Both the position numbers and the translations under genes were made by a program. Below are positions 8,205 to 17,216 of a stretch of DNA of 64,000 nt, piece after piece. Origin of the DNA: Petroclostridium sp. X23. Lineage in GTDB: Bacteria > Bacillota > Clostridia > SK-Y3. How positions within the stretch are numbered: the stretch's first letter is position 1; each line of letters opens with the position of its first letter. The notes under the pieces are model-generated. The model ran no database searches. It saw only the letters and a list, made by a program, of their open reading frames with translations, and was not told the origin of the DNA. The DNA lies in the NCBI RefSeq assembly GCF_030013905.1, contig NZ_CP124862.1, forward strand, positions 1,801,051-1,865,050, written 5' to 3'.

Positions 8205-9279
8205 TTTTCCTATCCCCCCCATACCTGAAGTGAGCTGCACACGCACCTTCCGAAGACACCATACATGGGCCGGACGGATGTTCTGGTATGCAGACTGACC
8301 CAAAAAGCCTGCATTGGTAAGGCAGTTTTAGTCCTAGAAGGATTTCGCTGCAAAGGCAGTTCACAGGACTTGAGTATTGCTCTATCTTTATCCCAAACCG
8401 CTTGACCGCATCCAGATGCTCATACTTATCATTCAGCACCAAGGCTGAATTCGTGATGATGCCAATCCCTCTCCAATCTCCGTCAGCTATATCAAACACT
8501 TCATTCATCATGCGTTGAGCCATTGTATTACCAGTGAAACTAACACACCGCTTATACAGATTCACAAACTCTATCTGCCTTTTTCCCGTAAACTGCTCCA
8601 ACAGCAAACATATCCCTGCTGCTATATCTTGACTTTCAAAACCACATACTACAGCAGGAATACCAAATTCCTCTGTTATAAACCTGAAATGCTCTGCTCC
8701 TTTAATTGAAGCTACATGACCGGGGCAAATCATTGCATTGATTTTATTTCTCCCATCCTGCAGAATAAACCGAATAGCTGGCTCCATACATTTTAACGCT
8801 GTAAAAAAGAACAGATTATTAAGTCCTCTTGCCTTTGCCTGCCTCACTGTCACAGCAATCAGAGGAGCTGTAGTTTCAAATCCCACTGCAATAAAAACAA
8901 TTAACTTATCTCTATTTTTAGCAGCGATAGTCAATGCATCTTCCGGAGAATAGACAACAATTATTTTCGAGCCTTGTGCTTGTTTGTCTGACAGGCAAAA
9001 GCGAGTGCCTTTCACCTTCATCATATCTCCAAAAGTGACAAGGACCACACCTTCTAAATTCAATATTTCTATCGCCATATCTACATATGATTCAGGGGTA
9101 ACACAAACGGGACAGCCCGGTCCGGACAAAAGTAGCACTTCTTTAGGGAGCAAATACCTTATACCGGATTTTGAAATTGTCCGGGTATGTGTTCCGCAGA
9201 CCTCCATTATCCGAATATCCTGATCATGAATATCTTCAAAACACCTATTTAGTCTTTCAACTATTCTATTATCATTCAT
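8197..9279 (-). CDS. hypD: Hydrogenase maturation factor HypD
   Basis: 360 residues. HypD is an iron-sulfur scaffold which with HypC assembles the Fe(CN)2CO unit. The conserved Cys-containing motifs are visible: IMEVCGTHTRTISKSG, LLSGPGCPVCVTP, FIAVGFETTAP, AMICPGHVASIKG, AVVCGFESQD and near the end GPCMVSSEGACAAHFRYG. The start at 9279 (MNDNRIVERL) overlaps the hypC stop as ATGAATGA; 12 extra in-frame codons upstream lack a ribosome site. The 3' end overlaps hypE. Length and motifs are normal for the family. Confidence 0.95.
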   Translation of the reverse strand: MNDNRIVERLNRCFEDIHDQDIRIMEVCGTHTRTISKSGIRYLLPKEVLLLSGPGCPVCVTPESYVDMAIEILNLEGVVLVTFGDMMKVKGTRFCLSDKQAQGSKIIVVYSPEDALTIAAKNRDKLIVFIAVGFETTAPLIAVTVRQAKARGLNNLFFFTALKCMEPAIRFILQDGRNKINAMICPGHVASIKGAEHFRFITEEFGIPAVVCGFESQDIAAGICLLLEQFTGKRQIEFVNLYKRCVSFTGNTMAQRMMNEVFDIADGDWRGIGIITNSALVLNDKYEHLDAVKRFGIKIEQYSSPVNCLCSEILLGLKLPYQCRLFGSVCIPEHPSGPCMVSSEGACAAHFRYGGDRKNG

Positions 9280-9499
9280 TTCCTGTACCTTCCAACATCT
9301 CATAAAGTGTCTCATTTAAAAATCTAAAATATTCCGGATCTATTTTTTCAATAGCAAAGCCTGCATGGACGAGGATGTAGTCACCAGGTATAGGAGAATC
9401 AATGAGCTGAATATTTACTTTTTGCCGCACACCCATTGTTTCAGCCCATGCGTGTATTTTATCTATGGTTATAATCCTTGCTGGAACTGCCAGACACAT
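9272..9499 (-). CDS. hypC: Hydrogenase maturation chaperone HypC
   Basis: 75 residues beginning MCLAVPARI, the diagnostic HypC N-terminus whose Cys2 holds the iron precursor and binds HypD and the large subunit. The rest fits the OB-fold (VNIQLIDSPIPGDYILVHAG, AIEKIDPEYF). The ATG at 9499 has GGAGGG upstream and lies 41 bases inside the 3' end of hypF, in another frame. Such long overlap indicates tight coupling. Confidence 0.95.
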   Translation of the reverse strand: MCLAVPARIITIDKIHAWAETMGVRQKVNIQLIDSPIPGDYILVHAGFAIEKIDPEYFRFLNETLYEMLEGTGNE

Positions 9500-11762
9500 A
9501 ATTTCCCTCCTTTACCCTTTGTACTGCAACTGCTACCTGCCCAAATGCAATTCCCCCATCATTAATGGGTATCTTCATGTTGTGATATACATTAAAGTCG
9601 TGTTCTTTTAGTCTTAGCTTCATGTTTTTTAACAGATAAGCGTTTTCAAACACGCCTCCGCCTAAAACGATATCGTCTATCCCACATCTGTTTCTTATTT
9701 TGCAGACACAGTTTATAGTAGCTTCACAAACTGTATTATGAAACTTTGCTGAGAGATATGAAGCTGTCTTCCCATCCTTCATATCTCTCAAAATGTCTGA
9801 TATTATTTCCTCATACCTAATCTCCAGCTTCTCTTCTTTTTCATCGATAGAATACGGATAAAAATCTGTTACATTTGGCTCTATTATACTTTCAAATTCA
9901 ATAGCTGCCTGAGCATCATATGTAATATACATCCTTTTCGTGACAATTGCAGATACACAGTCAAACAGTCTTCCGATACTTGACGATTTGAAACAATTAA
10001 TATTATGCTTGATTGCATTTTGTATAGCTTTGACTTTTAAACTACTAACACTATCAAGAAACTCCTCGCTGTTAATGCCCATAGCACATAGATAGGAAGC
10101 TGCTGATTTCCACGGTTCTTTAATAGCGCTATCTCCACCCTGGAGGGTCACATACTTCCAGTGACCAATTCGCGAGAACTTACCTTTTGAACCAATAAGA
10201 AATTCTCCTCCCCATATAGCTCCATCTGTACCAATACCTGTTCCATCATAGATAATTCCTATTGCATTCTTTTTCAGGTCATGCTCCGCCATGCAAGCGG
10301 CCATATGTGCATGGTGATGCTGTATGGGAATTCTTTCAGCAAGCTGCTTTTTAGCCCACTTTGTGGAAAGGTATCCGGTATGCAAGTCATGTGCAATGAT
10401 TTGAGGTTCTGCACTAAGCAACGCTTTCATCCTTTTCATTGCCTGAAGATATTGTTCATACGCAGTCATTTCATCCAGGTTTCCCATATACTGTGAGGAG
10501 TGAGCATAACCCTTATGCAATAGGCATAGTGATGATTTTTGCTGCGCACCCATTGCCATAATTTCGCTATCTGAGTCTATTTGTAAGGTAGAAGGGGAAT
10601 AGCCTCTTGCATTTCGGCTTACCATTTCTTTCTCATCAATAACCCAAACTACCGAATCATCTATTGGAGTGAGTATTTCTCTATCATGTACAAGGAAAAA
10701 ATCTGCTACATCCTTAAGTTTTTCAAGTGCCTCCCCATCCTTGTAGCAAATAGGCATCCCGCTGACATTTCCGCTCGTCATAATAAGGTATTGAAGTTCT
10801 TCATGAAAGAGCTGATAATGCAACGGCGTATAGGGAAGCATAACTCCCAGACGGTTAATCCCTGGAGCTATATTGTGAGGCAGTAATTCAGGAAGTCTCT
10901 TTTCAAGCAGAACAATAGGCCTCTGTTTGCTCGTAAGTATTTCCTCATCTTTATCAGTTGTTTTACAGATTAACTTTGCAGCTTCTAAACTTACTGCCAT
11001 TATAGCCAGTGGTCTATCCGGTCTACTTTTCCTTTTGCGCAGTAGGTCTACAGCCTTCTCATCACGTGCATTGCAGGCAAGGTGATACCCACCAATCCCT
11101 TTAATAGCAATCAATTTGCTCTCATGTAGCAGTTGTCTGGCAGTAGCAACAGGATGAATACTATCTATTCGTCTACCTTTCCTGTCAAGTAGGGCAAGCT
11201 TTGGCCCGCAATCAGGACAGCAGTTTGTTTGAGCGTGAAATCGCCTATTGTCAGGACTTTCATATTCACTCGTGCATGCAGGGCACATTTTAAAGTCTGA
11301 CATTGAAGTATTGGCTCTATCGTAGGGTAATGTCTTTATAATAGAGTATCTGGGACCACAGGAAGTGCAGTTTGTGAAAGGATACATATACCTTCTGTTC
11401 ATCTTATCCTGTATTTCTTTTATGCATTCATCACAAATTGCCGTATCAGGCGGGATAAATCCTTGTAGTTGGTTGTCTGTAGAGCTATTGATAATAGAAA
11501 AACTATTATACTCTTCATAACACTCAGATTTAATTTTTATATTACTAATTTTTGCACCTGAAGGCGGCCTCTCCAGTAATGCAGCTAGAAATTCCCGAAT
11601 ATTTTTTCTTCTACCTACAATCACCATTACTACAGATGTGCCTTGATTGCTTACCCATCCTCCTAGGTTGAGTTGTTTTGCCGTTTTATAAATATGCGGT
11701 CGCATTCCCACACCCTGAACAATACCTGTTATATGGACAGTGTACCTTTTCAAATCATTCAT
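9459..11762 (-). CDS. hypF: Carbamoyltransferase HypF
   Basis: About 767 residues, normal for HypF. It uses carbamoyl phosphate and ATP to load carbamoyl onto HypE. Domains in order: acylphosphatase (HITGIVQGVGMRPHIYK), two zinc fingers (CDEC...CTSC and CPAC...CPDC, about residues 110-190), a YrdC-like nucleotide-binding domain (LIAIKGIGGYHLACNA, SRPDRPLAIM), then the Kae1-like carbamoyltransferase domain (PIQHHHAHMAACMAEH, IIYDGTGIGTDGAIWGGEF, DIVLGGGVFEN). The ATG at 11762 overlaps the preceding gene's stop as ATGAATGA. A longer in-frame extension to 11846 runs back into that gene and is rejected. Confidence 0.95.
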   Translation of the reverse strand: MNDLKRYTVHITGIVQGVGMRPHIYKTAKQLNLGGWVSNQGTSVVMVIVGRRKNIREFLAALLERPPSGAKISNIKIKSECYEEYNSFSIINSSTDNQLQGFIPPDTAICDECIKEIQDKMNRRYMYPFTNCTSCGPRYSIIKTLPYDRANTSMSDFKMCPACTSEYESPDNRRFHAQTNCCPDCGPKLALLDRKGRRIDSIHPVATARQLLHESKLIAIKGIGGYHLACNARDEKAVDLLRKRKSRPDRPLAIMAVSLEAAKLICKTTDKDEEILTSKQRPIVLLEKRLPELLPHNIAPGINRLGVMLPYTPLHYQLFHEELQYLIMTSGNVSGMPICYKDGEALEKLKDVADFFLVHDREILTPIDDSVVWVIDEKEMVSRNARGYSPSTLQIDSDSEIMAMGAQQKSSLCLLHKGYAHSSQYMGNLDEMTAYEQYLQAMKRMKALLSAEPQIIAHDLHTGYLSTKWAKKQLAERIPIQHHHAHMAACMAEHDLKKNAIGIIYDGTGIGTDGAIWGGEFLIGSKGKFSRIGHWKYVTLQGGDSAIKEPWKSAASYLCAMGINSEEFLDSVSSLKVKAIQNAIKHNINCFKSSSIGRLFDCVSAIVTKRMYITYDAQAAIEFESIIEPNVTDFYPYSIDEKEEKLEIRYEEIISDILRDMKDGKTASYLSAKFHNTVCEATINCVCKIRNRCGIDDIVLGGGVFENAYLLKNMKLRLKEHDFNVYHNMKIPINDGGIAFGQVAVAVQRVKEGNYVSGSSSKDYNHR

Positions 11763-12015
11763 CGGTCGACTCACCTTCAATACTCTTAATAACCGCATTG
11801 AGTTTGCCAACATCCTGCTTTTCAACAATAATTTCTGTCCAGTCACCTAACAGATTACTATTTCGCTCACCGAAATGTTCATGAAGACTGTTTTCACTGA
11901 TATGGCTGTCTATATTTACTGCTATATTTATTTTATTTAGTTTTAATATTTTATTTTCCTGGCAAAGCTTCAACAGTGCCTCGTATATTCTTTCATTCAG
12001 AAAAGTATCGTGCAT
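11755..12015 (-). CDS. Small HypA-like protein without a zinc finger
   Basis: 86 residues beginning MHDTFLNERIYEALL, like the MHE(L/M)S start of HypA nickel chaperones, whose His2 helps bind nickel. The following part (LNKINIAVNIDSHI) could be the first HypA strand. The protein ends before the place where HypA carries its two CxxC zinc motifs, and it contains only one Cys. Position (between the protease and hypF), a strong GGAGG site and overlaps on both sides support a hydrogenase-related role. It is either a reduced HypA or an unrelated operon-specific protein; I cannot decide from sequence. Confidence 0.55.
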   Translation of the reverse strand: MHDTFLNERIYEALLKLCQENKILKLNKINIAVNIDSHISENSLHEHFGERNSNLLGDWTEIIVEKQDVGKLNAVIKSIEGESTDE

Positions 12016-12466
12016 TTTGAACCTCCTTTACAATTTCAGAAATATTTCTCTCAACCTCAAGACAAATTTCATAAAATTTTTTCTTCAGGGCTTCACTTAG
12101 TTCACATCCAAATCCGGCTTCTGCTATTTCAATGCCAATTAAATAACCTTTTAGTGGTTTTGAGTGTAGTCGCATTAAGTCAAAGATGCTCATATCATGC
12201 TGAGAGTTGGTTTCTCCATATGCAGTAACCGCTTCCTGCAACTTGTATGTGTGAATATTTCCAGCTACTGCCCCTGAATATGCAGCATCCAGAATAATAA
12301 CAAAATCATCTTCCTTGAGCTGGTGAAAGCAAAACTGAAAATCGGTTTCTCCAATAATGACTGCAATTCCCATTGATTTCAGTTTGTTTCTTATGTTTTC
12401 CAGAACTGCTATAGCAATCCCATCATCCATCATAAGCCTATTTCCAATACCTATAACTTTTATCAT
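11993..12466 (-). CDS. Hydrogenase maturation protease (HycI/HyaD family)
   Basis: 157 residues. It should cut the C-terminal tail from the large subunit after nickel insertion. The family signature GIGNRLMMDDGIAI is at residues 6-19 (metal-binding Asp), VIILDAAYSGA near 77 supplies the second acidic ligand, and a His follows in NSQHDMS. It is the first gene of the nine-gene operon (start 12466 after GGGGTTG) and overlaps the next gene by 23 bases. Its substrate is very probably the large subunit of the same operon, which keeps a 15-residue tail after DPCxxCxxH. Confidence 0.9.
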   Translation of the reverse strand: MIKVIGIGNRLMMDDGIAIAVLENIRNKLKSMGIAVIIGETDFQFCFHQLKEDDFVIILDAAYSGAVAGNIHTYKLQEAVTAYGETNSQHDMSIFDLMRLHSKPLKGYLIGIEIAEAGFGCELSEALKKKFYEICLEVERNISEIVKEVQNARYFSE

Positions 12467-13097
12467 GCATAAAACAACCCCATCTAATTATTCTTGAATA
12501 ACTACACCACTAAATATATATGCTGATAAGGGTATAAAAATTTTTAAATATTTAAAAAATAACTATGATATTCTGAAAAATGATGTATTTTTATGGTACT
12601 TTTAGGAAATCCCTTTGTGGAAAAGGACTTTTTTTGTTTATCAAACGATTGGGTATTTTATCATTAGGCATACTATCACATTCTTTCATAAGTTTATGAT
12701 TATATATCTATACTACCTGTTACAACTTTTTAACGACAACACCCAAACACTTAGTGTTTTCCTCATAAGTCTTTCCCGTTAAATCACTCCAAACATCCTG
12801 TATATGATAACCATGTTATTCAAAAGAGAAAGAATAAGGATAGATGTACTGCCTTTCATAAGCTCTTTGTTAATTTTTACTATAGTTTTACATTAATTAA
12901 TAAGAATTTAAAGAAATTATTTTTAATTTATGCCACAATTATGCTATACTATATATAAACCTATACTATCTTACAAATAATGAAATTTTAAAATTTTTTT
13001 CAGTTATGTCATCATTGTGCTATATTATATAGCACTTTGTTATGCTAAAAGAATATCTAATCGATTTACTTTTAATTTTATCTTAGGAGATGAGAAA
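12467..13097. other. Divergent intergenic region: hydrogenase operon / PPDK-like gene
   Basis: 631 AT-rich bases without a convincing gene. It must hold the promoter of the hydrogenase operon (leftward), which I could not pinpoint, and the rightward promoters of the PPDK-like gene listed separately. A weak hairpin (CCTTT/AAAGG near 12612-12626) precedes a T-run. The leftmost in-frame ATG for the rightward gene (13017) lies inside a promoter-like repeat and is not used. Confidence 0.5.
12928..13031 (+). promoter_or_regulatory. Duplicated 28-bp element with extended -10 boxes (tandem promoters)
   Basis: Two copies of a 28-base sequence (12928-12955 and 13004-13031) agree at 23 positions and are 76 bases apart. 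Each contains a TGn-extended -10 box: TGCTATACT at 12942-12950 and TGCTATATT at 13018-13026. No good -35 boxes are seen, as usual for extended -10 promoters. They point at the start codon at 13098. Tandem promoters, or a duplicated regulator site over a promoter, are both possible. Confidence 0.4.
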
Positions 13098-16000
13098 ATG
13101 GCAGAAGCATTTCCTTCAAAGGCTTTAGAGGCTAATCTTACGCAAACCCATGAGATGATCTCTGAGATCCCGGAGGTTCAGAAGTGGTTTGGAGAACTAT
13201 CAAAATCCAAATGGGGAATCTATAAACGAACTCAAGATTTCCTTATAGAATTCAATCACAAGTACCGCAGCAACCAGTATGTAATAGAATCTCTACATAA
13301 TATATGTCTGGAAGATCTGTGGTTTTATAATTCCCTGGAACACTCAAAAAAAGCGCTTACAGTACTGATAGATATTTTTAAAAATCTCTTTGAATCCGAG
13401 CTGGAAGAAAATCAAAGAGAACTTCTCATTAAAACTCTGGTAAAATTCATAGACCGCCTTGCCAATCTTGGCTCTTTTCCCCCGAGTATTATTTCCCAGT
13501 GTATAGAAATCATACAAAAGGACATGGACCAGCATGAGCTTCTGTATATACGCAACTCAGGCTATTTCAAAACATATCTTAACAAAGTTGCCCAAATCCC
13601 TGAGTTTAGTCCATTTTTGACGGACCTGACACTAAATCTTCTCCATAAGTGTATTGATTACTGGGACAACACTTCAAAAGCCGAAGAATGGTTTTATTCC
13701 AAAAGTCACCTCTTTCACTCTATGGATGCAAAGAAAATAAAGGACATTGGCCATCCGTTTTTCGATCACCTCAGAAATAAAATGAAACAGGTAACAGATT
13801 GGGAAATGCTGCGCCATCTGATGTTTTACAACGATATATCCAATTACTTTCGCAGCTTTACCGAAAAATTCAGTTCCTCATTGGAAACCATATATTATCT
13901 TCATTTTTTGCTGCATTTACCTGGAATGTCGCATTTGTACGATCATCTGCTTTATGATATGAACCGGAGTTTAAGAAGTGTGTTTAAGGAGCTTGACAGG
14001 GAAGATATTACAGACTTTCTATATACGATGATGTCGGAGTTTCATGAACTTCAAAAAGATCATCCCGGAACCGTACTGGACTGCATCCTCACTCTGGGCA
14101 AGGAGGTTATAAGCACAAAGGATCCGGCAAGCATCGCATATTTCACTAAAAGACTTATCAAACTAGGGTTCAACTACCCTGGCAAATTAAGTTTGAATAG
14201 CGACTGGCAGACTAAAGTCAACACGAATCATGTAAAGAACATACGGGTTTGGCTTGAATTGATAGAGCAGGACCCTTTTGCTATGAGGGAGCTTCTTGCT
14301 GCTCTTATAGCGAACCTCAAGCTAGGAGGAATCTTTATATCAGATACAGACCTCTTCCCCAGGGATGTAACAAAGCTTCTTAATTCTCCCATTCGGCCGA
14401 CCTACAGAGAAATAAAGCAGCTTGCCAGAATCTTCCCCATCTATTTCCGTGATATCGGTGCGGAAGGAAAGCTTCGGGAAGTCACAACCGCCATTGACGA
14501 GCTGTCTATGCGAAAGGATCGGATGATTCACTTTTTACGGAAGCAAATTCATACTGAAAGCAACAACACTCACATTGAGCTTACAAAAAAGATTATACAA
14601 TATTGGTATGACAACAACAGAGAACCATTGAAAGATACCATACCCGATGATATTTTTGAGATACTGGATGCAGATAATGAGTGGTATATAGGTGTTCATG
14701 AAGTGTTGGTAAAGCTCTGTCAAAAACTGAATTCAAACCCAAATGAACTTATGCAATTAACTGTTGAAAAGCTGAAGGAAACTTTGGATAACCTCTCCGC
14801 AGGTACTAACCGAGACCGAAGCAGGGTATTGTATCTTTTCCAAATTTACTCTTTAATTCTTGAGAAGTATTCTTTAGAATCGGAAGATATTATCTCTATG
14901 ATGAAGAATTATAATTTCTTTACCGGAAATGATTTATCGATTCTGAAGAAAGATCTGGAAAGCAACCATTGCGAAGACGCTATTAGGCAAATTTATAAAC
15001 TGATGAACCACCTGAAGGAAATCATACTGGATCCAAAGGAAAGTGAGGCTTTTGAAAAGATTTATTATAAACGACATATAGCTATTGGAATACCTTCGAT
15101 GTACGGCCAATATATTGAACCCAAATTTGAAGCTTTAGGCTTGATGTACCGCCTTGAGAGAACTGTATCCAAACTGATGTCAAGGGTGGTGCAGCTATTT
15201 AATTCAGAGTATATCACTGCGAAAACCTTCCGCCATATTTATAATGTACTGGTGCTTTTCAAGGAAGGCCTGGAGCTTGACGGAATCTATAACCAGGGTT
15301 TTAACTCTCATTTGGATATGTTGAAATACGGCCTTGCTTCTCCAAGCTTTTCGGTAGATCAATACATAAATATATTTCAATTTATGGCCCGGGACATCAA
15401 ACAAATCATACGCGAATATTTTTTTGATGTTTACGAGAGACCTCTTAAGGTTATCATCCCGCAGATCTTAGGGCTTACGGATCCGGAAAGCGAAATAGAA
15501 AACAGACAGCTCTATCAAATGGAATCAGAGAAGTTTTTGCGTGACAATCTATCTTCTGCCTTTTTAGTACAGGAGCTGGATAACTTTATAACCGACACAA
15601 TAGGTACATTAAGAAGTATGCTGGATAACTATTCACATGAATTTATTGAGAGTATGCTGACCTATAACCCGGATCTCACCTTTAGCCTTTTGTCTCAAAA
15701 AACAGAGGAAGTAGATAATCCGGTATTTCTGGGTGCAAAAGCCTTCTTCCTTAAAAAGCTGATTACATACGGGTTCCCGGTCCCCCCGGGGTTTGTTATA
15801 ACTACCGAGGTATTTAGACATAGGGGGACCATAAACGGCCATCCTTATATGCGACAGGATTTTGACAGGATGGTTAAAAACAATATTGCCGACATTGAAC
15901 GAATTACCGGGCAAAGATATGGGAACGCCAACAACCCTCTGTTTTTTTCCGTCCGTTCAGGCTCCTCCATCTCATTGCCCGGTGCAATGAAGTCGTTCTT

Positions 16001-17186
16001 AAACGTGGGAATGAATGACGAGATAGCAGAAGCTTTTAGCAGAGCAAAGGGATTCGGATGGACTGCATGGGACTGTTACAGGCGCTTTCTCCAAAGCTGG
16101 GGAATGGCTTTTGGTATAGACAGGGACATCTTCGACCAAGTAATGCGGGAACATAAGGAACGAACAGGGGTGAAATTGAAAATACAGTTTTCAAAAGAAC
16201 AGATGCGGGAAATCGCCTTTTCCTATAAAAAGGCGCTGGAAGATCATGATATACAAATTGAAAGCGATCTCTTCAAGCAACTTAAACAAGCCATCCGGTC
16301 CGTTATGAACTCATGGTCTTCAGAGAGTGCCGTTTATTACCGCAATCATATGCAGATTGCAAGTGAATGGGGAACTGCAGTACTGGTTCAAAAAATGATA
16401 CTCGGAAATTCGTCTCCCCGTTCCGGTACAGGCGTCGTATTTACCAGCAGGCCGTTCAACGGTTACTCAAGAGTCCATCTTTATGGAGATTTCGCCATTT
16501 GCAGTCAAGGGGAAGATGTGGTCTCGGGGCTGGTAAACACTCTGCCTATTTCGGAATACCAACGTAAACACCATTATAGTGACTGCAGCTTATCTTTGGA
16601 ATCGGGATTTCCTCAGATTTATGAAGCACTGAAGCGTTATGCTAAGCAGTTGATAGAACAACATGGCTTTGTCCATCAGGAAATTGAATTTACCTTTGAA
16701 GCAGACCATCCTGATAGCTTATATATTTTGCAGACTCGCAATCAAAATTTGAAAAAACAGAAGTCCTACTCTGGTTTTATAAAGTCTCCGAATGAGATGA
16801 AGCTTGTGGGGCATGGCATCGGTGTCAGCAGCGGTGTCCTATCAGGATTATTGGCCTTTGATATGGAAGACATGGAGCAATTGAAAAAGAAAAACCCCGA
16901 TGTCAAAATCATACTTGTAAGGCCGGATACAGTACCTGACGATATGGCACTAATTTTTGTCTGTGATGGCTTGATTACCGCCAAAGGTGGGGTAACGTCC
17001 CATGCTGCGGTAACGGCAGCCAATTTGGGCAAAGTGTGCATCGTAAAGTGCAGGGGGCTTAATGTAAAGGAGTTGGAAAAAAAGTGCACAATAAACGGTC
17101 ACACTTTTATGCCGGGAGATCATATATCCATTGACGGTAGTCTCGGCAATATATATCAAGGTAACTATGAAATATATCATGAATAG
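13098..17186 (+). CDS. Giant PPDK-type ATP-grasp / phosphohistidine-domain protein with a novel 870-residue N-terminus
   Basis: About 1362 residues. The start at 13098 follows AGGAG with 8-base spacing. Residues 1-870 are Leu/Glu/Lys-rich and look entirely alpha-helical; I recognise no domain there. From about 873 a pyruvate-phosphate-dikinase-type ATP-binding domain follows (NPVFLGAKAFFLKKL, PVPPGFVITTEVF, FFSVRSGSSISLPGAMKSF, GTGVVFTSRPFNG, QGEDVVSGL, QEIEFTFE, LYILQTRNQN). The swivelling phosphohistidine domain comes next with GGVTSHAAVTAA (His about 1302). The protein ends there: the C-terminal PEP/pyruvate barrel of PPDK and PEP synthase is missing. By analogy with rifampin phosphotransferase it may phosphorylate another substrate bound by the helical part. 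A GAPDH homologue follows 30 bases later. Confidence 0.85.
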   Translation: MAEAFPSKALEANLTQTHEMISEIPEVQKWFGELSKSKWGIYKRTQDFLIEFNHKYRSNQYVIESLHNICLEDLWFYNSLEHSKKALTVLIDIFKNLFESELEENQRELLIKTLVKFIDRLANLGSFPPSIISQCIEIIQKDMDQHELLYIRNSGYFKTYLNKVAQIPEFSPFLTDLTLNLLHKCIDYWDNTSKAEEWFYSKSHLFHSMDAKKIKDIGHPFFDHLRNKMKQVTDWEMLRHLMFYNDISNYFRSFTEKFSSSLETIYYLHFLLHLPGMSHLYDHLLYDMNRSLRSVFKELDREDITDFLYTMMSEFHELQKDHPGTVLDCILTLGKEVISTKDPASIAYFTKRLIKLGFNYPGKLSLNSDWQTKVNTNHVKNIRVWLELIEQDPFAMRELLAALIANLKLGGIFISDTDLFPRDVTKLLNSPIRPTYREIKQLARIFPIYFRDIGAEGKLREVTTAIDELSMRKDRMIHFLRKQIHTESNNTHIELTKKIIQYWYDNNREPLKDTIPDDIFEILDADNEWYIGVHEVLVKLCQKLNSNPNELMQLTVEKLKETLDNLSAGTNRDRSRVLYLFQIYSLILEKYSLESEDIISMMKNYNFFTGNDLSILKKDLESNHCEDAIRQIYKLMNHLKEIILDPKESEAFEKIYYKRHIAIGIPSMYGQYIEPKFEALGLMYRLERTVSKLMSRVVQLFNSEYITAKTFRHIYNVLVLFKEGLELDGIYNQGFNSHLDMLKYGLASPSFSVDQYINIFQFMARDIKQIIREYFFDVYERPLKVIIPQILGLTDPESEIENRQLYQMESEKFLRDNLSSAFLVQELDNFITDTIGTLRSMLDNYSHEFIESMLTYNPDLTFSLLSQKTEEVDNPVFLGAKAFFLKKLITYGFPVPPGFVITTEVFRHRGTINGHPYMRQDFDRMVKNNIADIERITGQRYGNANNPLFFSVRSGSSISLPGAMKSFLNVGMNDEIAEAFSRAKGFGWTAWDCYRRFLQSWGMAFGIDRDIFDQVMREHKERTGVKLKIQFSKEQMREIAFSYKKALEDHDIQIESDLFKQLKQAIRSVMNSWSSESAVYYRNHMQIASEWGTAVLVQKMILGNSSPRSGTGVVFTSRPFNGYSRVHLYGDFAICSQGEDVVSGLVNTLPISEYQRKHHYSDCSLSLESGFPQIYEALKRYAKQLIEQHGFVHQEIEFTFEADHPDSLYILQTRNQNLKKQKSYSGFIKSPNEMKLVGHGIGVSSGVLSGLLAFDMEDMEQLKKKNPDVKIILVRPDTVPDDMALIFVCDGLITAKGGVTSHAAVTAANLGKVCIVKCRGLNVKELEKKCTINGHTFMPGDHISIDGSLGNIYQGNYEIYHE

Positions 17187-17216
17187 AAAAACATAAAATA
17201 AGGGAGGAACACGAAT

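Noticed and set aside
13098..17186. Annotation as complete pyruvate phosphate dikinase or PEP synthase
   Set aside because: The C-terminal PEP/pyruvate-binding barrel is absent and the first 870 residues belong to no part of those enzymes.
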